This document shows, piece after piece, positions 38,741-47,886 of a stretch of DNA of 51,454 nt. The notes under the pieces are model-generated. The model was not told the origin of the DNA. It searched no databases and worked only from the letters and a program-made list of their open reading frames with translations. The position numbers and the translations under genes are program-made. The stretch lies in the NCBI RefSeq assembly GCF_000732485.2, contig NZ_JAQV02000011.1, positions 1 through 51,454 of the forward strand, given 5' to 3'. This DNA is from Bacillus sp. SJS. GTDB taxonomy: Bacteria > Bacillota > Bacilli > Bacillales > Bacillaceae. The number at the start of each line of letters is the position of its first letter. Within the stretch, counting starts at the first letter, position 1.

Positions 38741-39406
38741 ATGTCACAAATATGGATTGCAGAAGAAAGTATTTCAACGAAGTTTTTGGATGATTTGGGA
38801 CACCATATGAGGCTTGATGGAGAACTCGAAACGGCCTACTTTGTTAGTGCAGACGGAGAGGATTACATAGAGGAAAATAAAAACTTCTTACTGGAGTTTT
38901 TAATTCACCGAAACAAGTATCCTCTGTTTGTCACTTTTAATGTCTATGATGAACAAGCACACGAATACATTACTTTTTTAAATCAGAATAATATTGAATT
39001 TATATTAAAACACCTTGATGAAAAAAAAAGCTATTATGATTTTTCAGGCAGGCATCTATACCACCCGCCATGCTTTACTGCAATGATTCATGATCCCGCT
39101 GCTTTATCACTGTTACTTAATGAAACCTATTGGCTGCCATCTCAGAACGAATTTTATTCCATTTCTTTTTCAGACAATTTAACGTTTGAGTTAGGGGAAG
39201 TTAGGGAGTGGGGAAGAAAAAAGAAACGCTCAATCCCAACCTTCAAAATGGAGGAGGAAACGGCTTTTATTACAATTTACCACGATGGGGCAGGATTTAA
39301 TTTGTTTTCAAACGAGGATAAAGATAGCTCCCTTGATAGATTTATTTCAAATTTGCCAAAAGGAACCGTTATTACACAGATAAACGATCGTTTAACGGAT
39401 GAATAA
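38741..39406 (+). CDS. Hypothetical protein
   Basis: 221 residues, acidic and aromatic-rich, with no signal peptide or membrane helix and no family I recognise. Visible features are WIAEESISTKFLDDLGHHMR at the start, a central YDFSGRHLYHPPCFTAMIHD and a basic patch WGRKKKRS. AGGAG lies six bases before the ATG. It is AT-rich and stands alone between repeat copy B and the glucan operon, with which it is convergent and shares a two-way terminator. It may be an accessory or immunity-type gene; that is a guess from size and context. Confidence 0.75.
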   Translation: MSQIWIAEESISTKFLDDLGHHMRLDGELETAYFVSADGEDYIEENKNFLLEFLIHRNKYPLFVTFNVYDEQAHEYITFLNQNNIEFILKHLDEKKSYYDFSGRHLYHPPCFTAMIHDPAALSLLLNETYWLPSQNEFYSISFSDNLTFELGEVREWGRKKKRSIPTFKMEEETAFITIYHDGAGFNLFSNEDKDSSLDRFISNLPKGTVITQINDRLTDE

Positions 39407-39428
39407 AAACATCCAAATAAAAGATACG

Positions 39429-39464
39429 AAAAAGGCCGGGCTTTTTGAATTTGCCGGCCTTTTT
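39429..39464. terminator. Bidirectional terminator between convergent genes
   Basis: AAAAAGGCCGG (39429-39439) and CCGGCCTTTTT (39454-39464) form a perfect 11-bp stem that carries its own A and T runs, so it can end both the plus-strand hypothetical gene and the minus-strand glucan operon. Confidence 0.9.
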
Positions 39465-39468
39465 CGCC

Positions 39469-42036
39469 TTATTCTCCAACCTTCCTAAACTCCATCAAAT
39501 CCAAATTAGCATTCGGTGCATAAACCTGCAGGGTTTGGATGCCTTTTTCCAGACGGATGCTGGTTTCGAAGGTTTTCCACGTATCCCATCCGCCGGTCTG
39601 CGGGATGTTCGCCTCAGCTCTGGCATCTGCCTGTTCCAGTTTAATCTCGCCTTGAGGCAGATCGCCTGTGTACTGGTTTCCTACTTTTCTGAGAAGAGTG
39701 AATTTCCCGCCGTCTCGACCGGATGCTGCAAGAAATGTAACCGTATATTCCCCAGCTTCCTTGACGTCAACGGCATATTGCATCCAGTCGCCTTCGTCAA
39801 TCCAGCCCACGCTGGTTGGACCGTTTTGAACTCCAAACATGTCCTGATAGTTTTCCGCTTCAATGCGGGTACCTAATGGATCAAGTACAGCCGGTTTGAC
39901 AAGGCGTTTCATCACAATGTTATCGATCGTTACGCCCGCACGATTTCCGCCTAAAAGAAATTCGATCACACTGTTCGGATCGCTTTCCGAAGGCTGAATC
40001 AGCAATCGGTAGGATTTCATGTCTGCTGTAAGCGGGATTTGTTCGGTTTTCGTATAAAAGGCTGAGCGGTTCTCATTTGTTACCTGAAATCCGATATTCC
40101 GCTTTGCATCCGCTTTTGCGTCAAAGGTCAGGATATAGGCCGCGTTCTCTTCAAGATTCAGCTTGTTTTGACTTAAGCGAATCGCATCAGCGTAGCTTCC
40201 GGTACGCTTAATATCCACATGAAGCTTGCGTACCGGAATGGCTTCACCGACTGAAGCCTCGGCTTTAGATCCTTTATCCGCGGCAAGGTCCCAGAATTCC
40301 ATGCGCGCCGTCCCCTGGTCAAAGGTTCCGTTGTAAATGTAGTTTCCGTTAGGCAGGACTTTTTTCGGTGCATTTGGATCCTTTGGAAGCTTTACGAGCT
40401 TTACATGGTCAATCCAAACTGGAAGATCCGATCCCTGGCCCAGATTAAATTCCAGACGCGCATGAGGATCCGTCTCGCTTTCCATCGTAAACTCATAGCT
40501 AAAGGACTGCATCTTGTCCGTAAGGGAAAGAGTTTGATCAGATAAATATCTCGTATAGCTGCGTTCGGGACCCGAAATATTGATACCAGCCGCACGAGGG
40601 CCAGTAGACCGGGCATCAAAGGTCAGTTTATAGCGCTCTCCCTTTTCAATCGGAAGGTTAGGCTGCACAAATTGGATGGCATGTACGGCATTCCCTGGTT
40701 TCGTGATGCTGATTTTTGCTTCACCGTTCACGGATTCTGCCGTTCCTTCTCCTCCAAACAGGCTGGAAGGCTCAAACGGCTGGAATTTCCACTCATTGAG
40801 GCCGGCCTCGAACTCCCCGTTATACACATAGTTTCCGTCAGCAAGCGGGGGACGAAGATCCGCAGCTGTCTCTTCAGCCACCGGTCTTTCCCCGGCCTCG
40901 CGATACTTTCCGTCCAATTCATACACTCTTACATAATCGACGAGCATCCGGCTTGGGAAGACCGTGGTGCTGTCCGGATAGCCAGGCCAGTTTCCGCCAA
41001 CAGCTACGTTCAGCTGAAGGAAAAAGTCACGGTCGAAGGGAGCGGGATACGTGTAGGGTGCAGCAGCATTTTCATTTTTACTGTACCAGTCATTTTGCTT
41101 TGCATAAAGAACGCCATCCACGTACCATCTGATCTCACCGGGCTCCCAGTCAATCGAGAAGGTGTGATAGGCTTCTGAGAAATCCATCGCGCCTTGTGGA
41201 AGGCGATACATTTCTCCTGTGTTTTTCCATGGCAGTCCATAATGCAGCGTGCCATGCACTTCATTCGGAGCATGTCCGAGCAATTCCATAATGTCAATTT
41301 CTCCTGAGGCAGGCCACCCTGAGTACAGATCATAGTCTGTCGGCATCATCCAGATTGCCGGCCACATGCCTTGGCCTTTTGGGAGCTTTGCACGAATTTC
41401 GTAGCGGCCGTACGTCCAGTCGCCTTTGTTTTGCGTGGTCAATTTGGCAGACGTATACTCATTGCCGCCCAGAGCCTCTTTATGCGCTTCAATGACAAGG
41501 GAACCATTCTCCAAACGGGCGTTTTTTGAGCGGTTCGTATAATTTTGAAGCTCATTATTCCCGTAGCCACCGCCTCCCTGGATAAAATTCCACTTGCTTT
41601 CATTGATCGCGGATCCGTCAAATTCATCCTGCCATACAAGATTCCAGTTTTCCTTTTGGATCTGGTTTTCCTTCAAGGCAATCTGTTCAAAATCAAGGAC
41701 CCGATTCGCTGAATCCAACAGATAAACGCCGGCATACTTGTTGATTTTCGGATCAACACCTGTCAGGTCAGAACCGGAGCGGTATGGATTCGTCACCGTT
41801 CGTCCTTTCGGCGCCAAATCGCCGGTTTTAACTTTGCCGAACGGTTCATTTGATACCTTTACGGCAACGTGATGCGATGTTGGAACGGGGATAATCAGTT
41901 TAGCTGTCCCGTGATCCTTCCCCTTAATGGCAACGGGATGGAACGGGATCGCCTCCTTGCTGCCTGCAGCCTGTGCAGGGCCTGTAAACCCTGCGATCAG
42001 CATGCAGGAAATCATCATACCAGTTAATTTGCGCAT
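39469..42036 (-). CDS. Secreted GH16 beta-glucanase with carbohydrate-binding modules
   Basis: 855 residues. Signal peptide RKLTGMMISCMLIAGFTGPA, cut near AQA. An N-terminal region is followed by a GH16 catalytic domain (about 130-375) with SGEIDIMELLGH; Glu246 and Glu251 are the expected nucleophile and acid/base. WPAIWMMP and the gap in the motif (M between the acids) fit the laminarinase/beta-1,3-glucanase branch. Two CBM4/9-like modules (YVYNGEFEAGLNEWKF and YIYNGTFDQG) and a C-terminal CBM6-like module (IEAENYQDM...GDWMQYAVDV) complete it. Last gene of the operon, 34 bp after the GH1 gene. A diverged copy of its last ~30 codons lies at 48198-48292. Confidence 0.93.
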   Translation of the reverse strand: MRKLTGMMISCMLIAGFTGPAQAAGSKEAIPFHPVAIKGKDHGTAKLIIPVPTSHHVAVKVSNEPFGKVKTGDLAPKGRTVTNPYRSGSDLTGVDPKINKYAGVYLLDSANRVLDFEQIALKENQIQKENWNLVWQDEFDGSAINESKWNFIQGGGGYGNNELQNYTNRSKNARLENGSLVIEAHKEALGGNEYTSAKLTTQNKGDWTYGRYEIRAKLPKGQGMWPAIWMMPTDYDLYSGWPASGEIDIMELLGHAPNEVHGTLHYGLPWKNTGEMYRLPQGAMDFSEAYHTFSIDWEPGEIRWYVDGVLYAKQNDWYSKNENAAAPYTYPAPFDRDFFLQLNVAVGGNWPGYPDSTTVFPSRMLVDYVRVYELDGKYREAGERPVAEETAADLRPPLADGNYVYNGEFEAGLNEWKFQPFEPSSLFGGEGTAESVNGEAKISITKPGNAVHAIQFVQPNLPIEKGERYKLTFDARSTGPRAAGINISGPERSYTRYLSDQTLSLTDKMQSFSYEFTMESETDPHARLEFNLGQGSDLPVWIDHVKLVKLPKDPNAPKKVLPNGNYIYNGTFDQGTARMEFWDLAADKGSKAEASVGEAIPVRKLHVDIKRTGSYADAIRLSQNKLNLEENAAYILTFDAKADAKRNIGFQVTNENRSAFYTKTEQIPLTADMKSYRLLIQPSESDPNSVIEFLLGGNRAGVTIDNIVMKRLVKPAVLDPLGTRIEAENYQDMFGVQNGPTSVGWIDEGDWMQYAVDVKEAGEYTVTFLAASGRDGGKFTLLRKVGNQYTGDLPQGEIKLEQADARAEANIPQTGGWDTWKTFETSIRLEKGIQTLQVYAPNANLDLMEFRKVGE

Positions 42037-42070
42037 CTCTTAACCTCCTTGATTTTGTCCAAAAGGCGAA

Positions 42071-43417
42071 TTAAGAACCGATCTGCAAGGAAGGTGTCCG
42101 CTGCTTAATGATTTCTGCATACCGATAGGCACTGTCCTTCCAGATTCGTTCCTGAGAATCAAAGTCCACATAAATCATGCCAAAACGTTTGGCATAGCCG
42201 AAGCTCCATTCAAAGTTATCGAGCAGGGACCACAAGTAATAGCCTTGAATATTCATGCCCATCTCATTCAAATCAGAGACGGCTTGAAGGTGCCTTTCAA
42301 TATAATCGGTGCGAAGGGAATCATGCACCCTTCCATTCTCCACCTCATCATCATAGGCGGCCCCATTCTCCGTTATGTAGATTGGGAGGTCCGTGTATTC
42401 TTTACGGAGTCTGATAATCAGGTCTTTAAATTCATCCGGAGCGATGTCCCAGCCCATCCCGGTTTTATCATAATCCGAATAAGCGCCTTTGCTCATAAAA
42501 TCTTGGGCTGCGCTGAATTCGACGATGGCCCGGCTGTAGTAGTTAATTCCGAAAAAGTCACATGGAACCGAAATGGTTTCCAAGTCTCCTTGTTTAATAA
42601 AATCATAGGAGTGAACGTATTTAGAAAAGAGATTCATCATATCTGCCGGATAGCTGCCTTTGAAAATCGGATCCAGGAACCATCTGTTAGAATAGCCATC
42701 TGCATTATTCGCAGCAAGCAAATCGTTCGCTGAATCGGAAGCTGCATAAACAGGGGACAGGTTCAGCGTAATACCGATTGGAGTGAGGGATGAAAACTCC
42801 TGTTTCAGCATGTTCACAGCTTCTCCGTGTGAAAGCAGCATGTGATGAACGGCTTTAACGGCTTCTTCCATGTTCGTATGGCCTGGTGCATGAACGCCCT
42901 GATGGTATCCAAGAAAGCCTGCGCACCAAGGCTCATTGTGCGTAATCCATGAATCAACGAGATGATCAAGCTCCGTAAAGCAAGCTCTTGTGTAATCGAG
43001 GAACCATTTCACCGATTCACGGTTTGTCCAGCCGCCTTCTTCATGCGCCCACATAGGCAGGTCCCAGTGATAAAGCGTAACCGCAGGCTTGATGCCTTCT
43101 TCCTGAAGCCGCTTCGCCAGATTTTTATAAAAGGCCATACCTTCTGCGTTGTACTCGCCTTTCTTAGGGAAAATACGAGGCCAGGCAATGGAGAAGCGAT
43201 AAGCATCGACGCCCAGGTTTTTAATGATTTGGATATCTTCCTCAAAACGATGGTAGTGGTCACATGCCGTATTTCCGTTGTGCTGCCGGTAAACCTTGCC
43301 CGGGGTGTCGCAGAATGTATCCCAAATCGAAGGGGTCCTTCCGCCTTCGTTGTATGCTCCTTCAATCTGATAGGAAGACGTTGCTGTACCGAAAATAAAC
43401 TCTTTAGAAAAATTCAT
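42071..43417 (-). CDS. GH1 beta-glucosidase
   Basis: 448 residues, no signal peptide, so cytoplasmic. The N-terminal signature FIFGTATSSYQIEGAYNEGG, the acid/base Glu162 in THNEPW and the nucleophile Glu350 in ITENG are all present. It releases glucose from the non-reducing end of beta-glucosides and would process imported oligosaccharides. Because it is not a phospho-beta-glucosidase partner of a PTS and follows an ABC transporter, non-phosphorylated substrates are likely. Fourth gene of the operon. Confidence 0.95.
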   Translation of the reverse strand: MNFSKEFIFGTATSSYQIEGAYNEGGRTPSIWDTFCDTPGKVYRQHNGNTACDHYHRFEEDIQIIKNLGVDAYRFSIAWPRIFPKKGEYNAEGMAFYKNLAKRLQEEGIKPAVTLYHWDLPMWAHEEGGWTNRESVKWFLDYTRACFTELDHLVDSWITHNEPWCAGFLGYHQGVHAPGHTNMEEAVKAVHHMLLSHGEAVNMLKQEFSSLTPIGITLNLSPVYAASDSANDLLAANNADGYSNRWFLDPIFKGSYPADMMNLFSKYVHSYDFIKQGDLETISVPCDFFGINYYSRAIVEFSAAQDFMSKGAYSDYDKTGMGWDIAPDEFKDLIIRLRKEYTDLPIYITENGAAYDDEVENGRVHDSLRTDYIERHLQAVSDLNEMGMNIQGYYLWSLLDNFEWSFGYAKRFGMIYVDFDSQERIWKDSAYRYAEIIKQRTPSLQIGS

Positions 43418-43430
43418 TTCACTTCACTCC

Positions 43431-44330
43431 TTATTCTTTGATGGCTCCAGCTGAGATGCTGTTGATGATGTATTTAGATAAGAAAAGAAACGCAATCATG
43501 ATCGGCACGACGGAAATGGCAATGCCGAGATACATGGATCCAAGATTTTGAGCCACTTGAGAACCTTTTAAAAATCCCATTAAGACCGGCAGTGTGTACT
43601 TTTCCGGAGAGAAGATCAGCACTAAAGGCATAATGTAGTTGTTCCAGGAACCAATAAAGGTGAAAATCGACATCGTGGCAATAGCGGGCATCATGATGGG
43701 AATGGCCACAATGTGAAAAATCTTAAACTCGCTGGCCCCGTCAATTCTTGCTGCTTCTATTAAACTCGGATGAAGGGTCGTCAAAATATATTGCCTCAAG
43801 AAGAAAACAACAAATGGGCTTGCAACAGCCGGGACAATGAGCGGAATATACGTATCAAGAATCCCTAATGTCTTGGACAATTCATAAAATCCAATTAAAC
43901 CAAGCTGTCCGGGCACCATCATCATGACGAGCATGAAAACGAAGAGAAAATTCTTCCCTTTAAACGTGTAAAAAGCGAATCCGTATGCAGTCAGGGCTGA
44001 AAAATACCCCGTCAGGATCGTTACAAGAACCGAGATGAAAAGACTGTTTTTAAAGCCCGTCCACACATTCACATAATCCATCATCGTTTGATAGTTCTCG
44101 AGAAGAGCATTGCCGGGCACGAGCGTAAAGCCTGTTAATATCGCTTCATTGGATCGCGTCGCATTAACGAGCATCATCAGGAAGGGAACAAAGCAGACAA
44201 TGGCCAAAACAGTCATGCCGATGTAAAGAATCCCTTTGATGATCCGGTCTTTTCCGCCTTTAGGCTTTGGCTGAAGAGAGACAGGCTTTGATTTGAATTC
44301 AGTAGAAAGAGTTTTGTTCGTTTCAATCAT
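43431..44330 (-). CDS. Oligosaccharide ABC transporter permease, MalG type
   Basis: 299 residues with a longer cytoplasmic N-terminus than usual (about 30 residues), then six membrane helices. The EAA loop reads IEAARIDGASEFKIFHIVAI, then PIMMP. It forms the import channel with the MalF-like protein, which ends 3 bp before this start. Located just ahead of the GH1 gene in the glucan operon. Confidence 0.92.
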   Translation of the reverse strand: MIETNKTLSTEFKSKPVSLQPKPKGGKDRIIKGILYIGMTVLAIVCFVPFLMMLVNATRSNEAILTGFTLVPGNALLENYQTMMDYVNVWTGFKNSLFISVLVTILTGYFSALTAYGFAFYTFKGKNFLFVFMLVMMMVPGQLGLIGFYELSKTLGILDTYIPLIVPAVASPFVVFFLRQYILTTLHPSLIEAARIDGASEFKIFHIVAIPIMMPAIATMSIFTFIGSWNNYIMPLVLIFSPEKYTLPVLMGFLKGSQVAQNLGSMYLGIAISVVPIMIAFLFLSKYIINSISAGAIKE

Positions 44331-44333
44331 TTT

Positions 44334-45233
44334 TTACACCTGCCTTGCTTGTTTTCTGTCGCTGCTGTACATCGATCTGAAGACGACGGCAGAGAAAATG
44401 ACCGTGATGATAAATAATCCATAGGCGACCGCGGATGCGTAGCCATAGTTGTTGTACTTGAATGCCTGATTGTATAAATACAGAACCATCGTGTTCAGCG
44501 ATCCGTCCGGCGATCCGATGCCATCGGTAATCAGCATAGGAAGATCGAATAATTGAAGACCACCAATGAGAGAGGTAATCATGATATACAAAAGAATCGG
44601 TTTTAATAAAGGCAGGGTAATGCTGACAAGTGTTTGCCAGCGGTTTGCGCCATCGATCAGAGCGGCTTCGAAATAGTCAGTGGAGATTCCGGAAATCCCA
44701 GCCATGATGACAATAAAGGAATGCCCGAACCACATCCACGTTAAGATCAGGGAAACGGAAATTTGAGCGGTGGCTGGTTCATTCAGCCAGTTAATTGGAT
44801 CAGAGATCAATCCGAGGTTCATGAGAACAACGTTCAGCGAGCCATGCTGCCAATCCAGCAGGATCCCGAATAATAGAGCAACGGAGCTGACCGTTATCAA
44901 ATTTGGCAGATAAAAAATCGCCCGGAAAAACGATTGGCCCTTCATTTTCAGCCGCATATCGGAAAAAATGGCGGCAAGAATCAACGCAAGTCCCATTTGC
45001 AACGCAAAATTAATGCCCCAGATTTTCAGCGTGTTGACAAAGGCCTGCACGAAGAAGGAATCCGTTAAAAGACGTGTATAATTCGCTAATCCGACAACCT
45101 CAGCAGTTCCGCTGCCGGTATAATTTGTAAAGCTGTAATAAAACGTGAGCGCAACTGGATAGATACTGAATACTAAGAAGACCAGCCAAAACGGTGCGAT
45201 AAAAAAGTACCCATACCGGTTTAAATTTTTCAC
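44334..45233 (-). CDS. Oligosaccharide ABC transporter permease, MalF type
   Basis: 299 residues, CUT1 permease. N-terminal YGYFFIAPFWLVFLVFSIYP opens the membrane domain; the EAA loop is FEAALIDGANRWQTLVSITL, then PLLKP. Lies between the binding-protein gene, from which an intercistronic hairpin separates it, and the MalG-like gene. Confidence 0.92.
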   Translation of the reverse strand: MKNLNRYGYFFIAPFWLVFLVFSIYPVALTFYYSFTNYTGSGTAEVVGLANYTRLLTDSFFVQAFVNTLKIWGINFALQMGLALILAAIFSDMRLKMKGQSFFRAIFYLPNLITVSSVALLFGILLDWQHGSLNVVLMNLGLISDPINWLNEPATAQISVSLILTWMWFGHSFIVIMAGISGISTDYFEAALIDGANRWQTLVSITLPLLKPILLYIMITSLIGGLQLFDLPMLITDGIGSPDGSLNTMVLYLYNQAFKYNNYGYASAVAYGLFIITVIFSAVVFRSMYSSDRKQARQV

Positions 45234-45258
45234 CTTTTTCCCTCTCTTTCAAGAAGTA

Positions 45259-45288
45259 CAAGCGGCCTAAAGCTTGTTAAGCCGCTTG
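45259..45288 (-). other. Intercistronic hairpin after the binding-protein gene
   Basis: CAAGCGGC (45259-45266) and GCCGCTTG (45281-45288) form a perfect 8-bp stem with a 14-base loop, without a T run. In ABC operons such hairpins commonly protect the upstream binding-protein mRNA or dampen read-through, so that more binding protein than permease is made. Confidence 0.65.
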
Positions 45289-45295
45289 CTGCTTA

Positions 45296-46612
45296 TCATT
45301 TATTTGGAACCGTTAAATCCGGATACGCATTTTTCGCTTTCATATAAAACTCTTTAATCGCGTCATCCTTGGATTTTTTTCCATCCGTATATTGTTTAAC
45401 CGCATTGCCGTAAAGGGTATCAAGCTGCTGATCATACTTCGTTACGATTCCCGGCTTAATATTTTGAGCCTGATCAAGGAAGAATTGATAATTATTTTGC
45501 CCGCCAAGGAATTCGTCTTTAAAATCACCTTTAATTTCATCTGTAACAGGAAGGTAGGATAGAACATCTCCTGTTTCTTTCGCCCAATCCTTAAGGAAGT
45601 CTTTATCCTGCGTCATCATTTTCACGAAATCGTAAGCCAGTTCCTTGTTCTTTGATTTGCTGTAAACACCAAGCCATGAACCGCCCCAGAAATATGGACT
45701 CGGACCGCTTGTAACTGCCCAATCACCCGTGGATTTTTTTACATTTGTTTTCAAAACACTATGCAGACCCCAAGTAGGAAGTACATAGGAGAACACATTG
45801 GTTTCAACTGTCTTTCCGTTCTCTTTAACCTTCACGACTTTATCCATGGATTCGAACCACGATGGGGACCATTCTGCAGCATTGGCTGTGTAGCCTTTCG
45901 TCTTCATTTCTTTTGCATAGTCCATAAATTCAACTTTTCTGTCAGTCAGCTGCAGCTGATTTTTATCATTTACCCATGGTTCAGGTGCATCGCCTTGAGC
46001 AAACCAGCGGATTGCGCCCTCATCCGGGAACATGCGGTAGCCTTTCGCTTTCAATTTTTCTGCTGTTGCAAACACACTGTCCATAGAAGACATCATTTTC
46101 CCCACTTCAGCAGGATCATCCGTTCCAAGAACCTCTTTCGCAATGCTTCGCTTGTAATAAACACCGCCTGGAGTCGTCTGCCAGGAAAGAGCTCTCACCT
46201 TTCCATCCTTGTCTTTTCCCATATCAAATACGTAAGGAATGTATTGATCTGATAACTTTTCAGCATCGTATGGGGATTTTGAAAGGTCTTCCCAATATCC
46301 CGCATCCACCCATTGCTTAATAAAGGCAAGCTCACCCGTAAATACGTCAGGAGCTCCCACGCCGCTTTCAAGAACCGGCTTTAGCTTCGTTGGATAGTCT
46401 GCAATCGGAACGATGGTCAGCTCCACCTTCACGCCATTCTTTTCTTCAAATTTTTTAATAGGCTTCTTCAATTCATCTGTAAATGACCAGATTCTCAAAT
46501 CAATGTCTTTACCGCCTTTTGATCCGTTTGCACTTTGTGAACCTGAACAGCCTGCCAAAATCCCGATTAATAGAACAAGCGACAAGAAAATACTGAGTGT
46601 TTTCTTCATCAT
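45296..46612 (-). CDS. Oligosaccharide-binding lipoprotein of ABC transporter
   Basis: About 438 residues. The signal sequence MKKTLSIFLSLVLLIGI leads to the lipobox ILAGC, then SGSQSANGSKGG as a flexible linker. The body is a family 1 solute-binding protein: DLRIWSFTDELKKPIKKFEE, VGAPDVFTGELAFIKQWVDA, and PSPYFWGGSWLGVYSK. First gene of the glucan operon (SBP-MalF-MalG-GH1-GH16). The start is an ATG at 46612 or 46609 after AAAAGGGG; the upstream TTG at 46627 is unlikely. Expression is controlled by three operator copies in the promoter region. Beta-gluco-oligosaccharide as ligand is inferred from the operon. Confidence 0.92.
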   Translation of the reverse strand: MMKKTLSIFLSLVLLIGILAGCSGSQSANGSKGGKDIDLRIWSFTDELKKPIKKFEEKNGVKVELTIVPIADYPTKLKPVLESGVGAPDVFTGELAFIKQWVDAGYWEDLSKSPYDAEKLSDQYIPYVFDMGKDKDGKVRALSWQTTPGGVYYKRSIAKEVLGTDDPAEVGKMMSSMDSVFATAEKLKAKGYRMFPDEGAIRWFAQGDAPEPWVNDKNQLQLTDRKVEFMDYAKEMKTKGYTANAAEWSPSWFESMDKVVKVKENGKTVETNVFSYVLPTWGLHSVLKTNVKKSTGDWAVTSGPSPYFWGGSWLGVYSKSKNKELAYDFVKMMTQDKDFLKDWAKETGDVLSYLPVTDEIKGDFKDEFLGGQNNYQFFLDQAQNIKPGIVTKYDQQLDTLYGNAVKQYTDGKKSKDDAIKEFYMKAKNAYPDLTVPNK

Positions 46613-46661
46613 GTAGCCCCTTTTCAAATGGTATTGGAAAATAAGTGCTTTACTTACTGTT

Positions 46662-46751
46662 CGAAAGCGGTTTCGATTTCCGGTAAAAAATAAACATAAA
46701 ACCGAAAGCGGTTTCGTTTAACTGCAAAAAAATAGACTGAAAGCGGTTACT
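46662..46751. promoter_or_regulatory. Three operators of the glucan operon repressor
   Basis: CGAAAGCGGTTTCG at 46662-46675 and 46703-46716, and a weaker TGAAAGCGGTTACT at 46738-46751, with centres 41 and 35 bp apart. They resemble the palindrome CGAAAGCGCTTTCG found before the adjacent lacI-type gene (47796-47809). The third copy lies between the -35 and -10 of the putative operon promoter and the second just after the likely start point. Confidence 0.85.
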
Positions 46752-46756
46752 GTAAA
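46729..46756 (-). promoter_or_regulatory. Putative promoter of the glucan operon
   Basis: On the minus strand TTTACA (46751-46756), a 16-bp spacer and TATTTT (46729-46734). The spacer contains the third operator, which fits direct repression. Confidence 0.5.
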
Positions 46757-46768
46757 AGTTAAAAAAAA

Positions 46769-47779
46769 TTAGGTTAAAGCTCGGCAGGATTCGCGTTCTA
46801 TTAATTGAATTGGAATCATTTCAGATTTTATTGATTTCTTTTTCTGGACAATCTGACTCACAAGCAGACTCGCTGCCTGTGCACCAAGTGCATCTGTATC
46901 CTGTTTGATGGTTGTTAATTTAGGTGTTACATAGCTCGCCATTTCGATATCGTCAAAACCAATAATCGAAAAATCATCCGGAACAGCAAGACCATGGTCT
47001 TTAATGGTTTCCATTGCACCAATCGCCATTTGGTCTCCAGCTATGAAAATGGCTGTAGGACGATCCTTCAGTTTTAAAAGCTGTTCCATTGCTGCTCTGC
47101 CTTCCTGAATGGAGAACATCCCTCCGTTTACAAGATATCCTTCAGGTATAGCAAGACTGCTTTTCTTCATTGCCTTCTCATATCCATCAATTCTTGCCTC
47201 ACCAGTAAATGTTTCGGAATCACCTGAAATATGGGCAATCTTGCGGTGGCCGAGTGATATGAGGTAATCTACTGCAGTCTCAGCTCCAGTCACATTATCA
47301 GAATAAACGACACTGCTGTTAACCTCATTCATGTCAATCACGACAATAGGAATGTTGCTGTCCAGAATTTCCAGCACCTGAGGATCATTTTGGTCAGAGC
47401 AGATGATGATAATGCCATCCACACCTCTGTATGTAAAATGCTCCAGATAGGTCGTATTCCGGTTGCGGAGATTTCTGGAAGGGAAAATGAGGTCATACCC
47501 TTCATTTTCCGCATGCTTGCGAAAACTTTCAATGACAGCATTAAAGAATGGATGCTTCATCCCCACTTCATTTTCCTCCGTAAACATGACTCCAATTGAC
47601 CATGTTTTTTTGGTGGAAAGGGACTGGGCGTGAGAATTAGGCAAGTAACCCATCTCCGCTGCTACAGTCAAAATGACATTCTTTGTTTTCTCACTAACAT
47701 CCGGATAATTATTTAATGCTTTTGAAACGGTTGTACTGGAAACCCCAGCTTTTTTTGCTACATCATAGATCGTGGTCAT
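46769..47779 (-). CDS. LacI-family transcriptional regulator of the glucan operon
   Basis: 336 residues. The N-terminal headpiece TTIYDVAKKAGVSSTTVSKA, then LNNYPDVSEKTKNVI, is a typical LacI helix-turn-helix with hinge helix; the rest is a periplasmic-binding-like effector domain (SIGVMFTEE, GVDGIIIICSD, GHRKIAHISG, IIGFDDIEMASYVTPKLTTI). It is transcribed in the same direction as and upstream of the transporter operon. Matching palindromes precede both this gene and the operon, so it should autoregulate and repress until a glucan-derived sugar binds. Confidence 0.93.
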   Translation of the reverse strand: MTTIYDVAKKAGVSSTTVSKALNNYPDVSEKTKNVILTVAAEMGYLPNSHAQSLSTKKTWSIGVMFTEENEVGMKHPFFNAVIESFRKHAENEGYDLIFPSRNLRNRNTTYLEHFTYRGVDGIIIICSDQNDPQVLEILDSNIPIVVIDMNEVNSSVVYSDNVTGAETAVDYLISLGHRKIAHISGDSETFTGEARIDGYEKAMKKSSLAIPEGYLVNGGMFSIQEGRAAMEQLLKLKDRPTAIFIAGDQMAIGAMETIKDHGLAVPDDFSIIGFDDIEMASYVTPKLTTIKQDTDALGAQAASLLVSQIVQKKKSIKSEMIPIQLIERESCRALT

Positions 47780-47795
47780 CCTAATCTCCTCTTAT

Positions 47796-47809
47796 CGAAA
47801 GCGCTTTCG
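47796..47809. promoter_or_regulatory. Autoregulatory operator of the LacI-family gene
   Basis: CGAAAGCGCTTTCG is a perfect 14-bp palindrome between the promoter and the ribosome binding site of the regulator gene. It is the best-matching member of the four-operator set. Confidence 0.85.
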
Positions 47810-47818
47810 TTAATTTGT

Positions 47819-47848
47819 ATTATAAGGGTGTGAACTTGGAATAGGCAA
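47819..47848 (-). promoter_or_regulatory. Promoter of the LacI-family gene
   Basis: On the minus strand TTGCCT (47843-47848), an 18-bp spacer and a perfect TATAAT (47819-47824). The operator at 47796-47809 starts about 10 bp downstream of the -10. Confidence 0.7.
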
Positions 47849-47886
47849 GAAAATTTTTTGAATATTTTGGACAGATGACATAGCTT

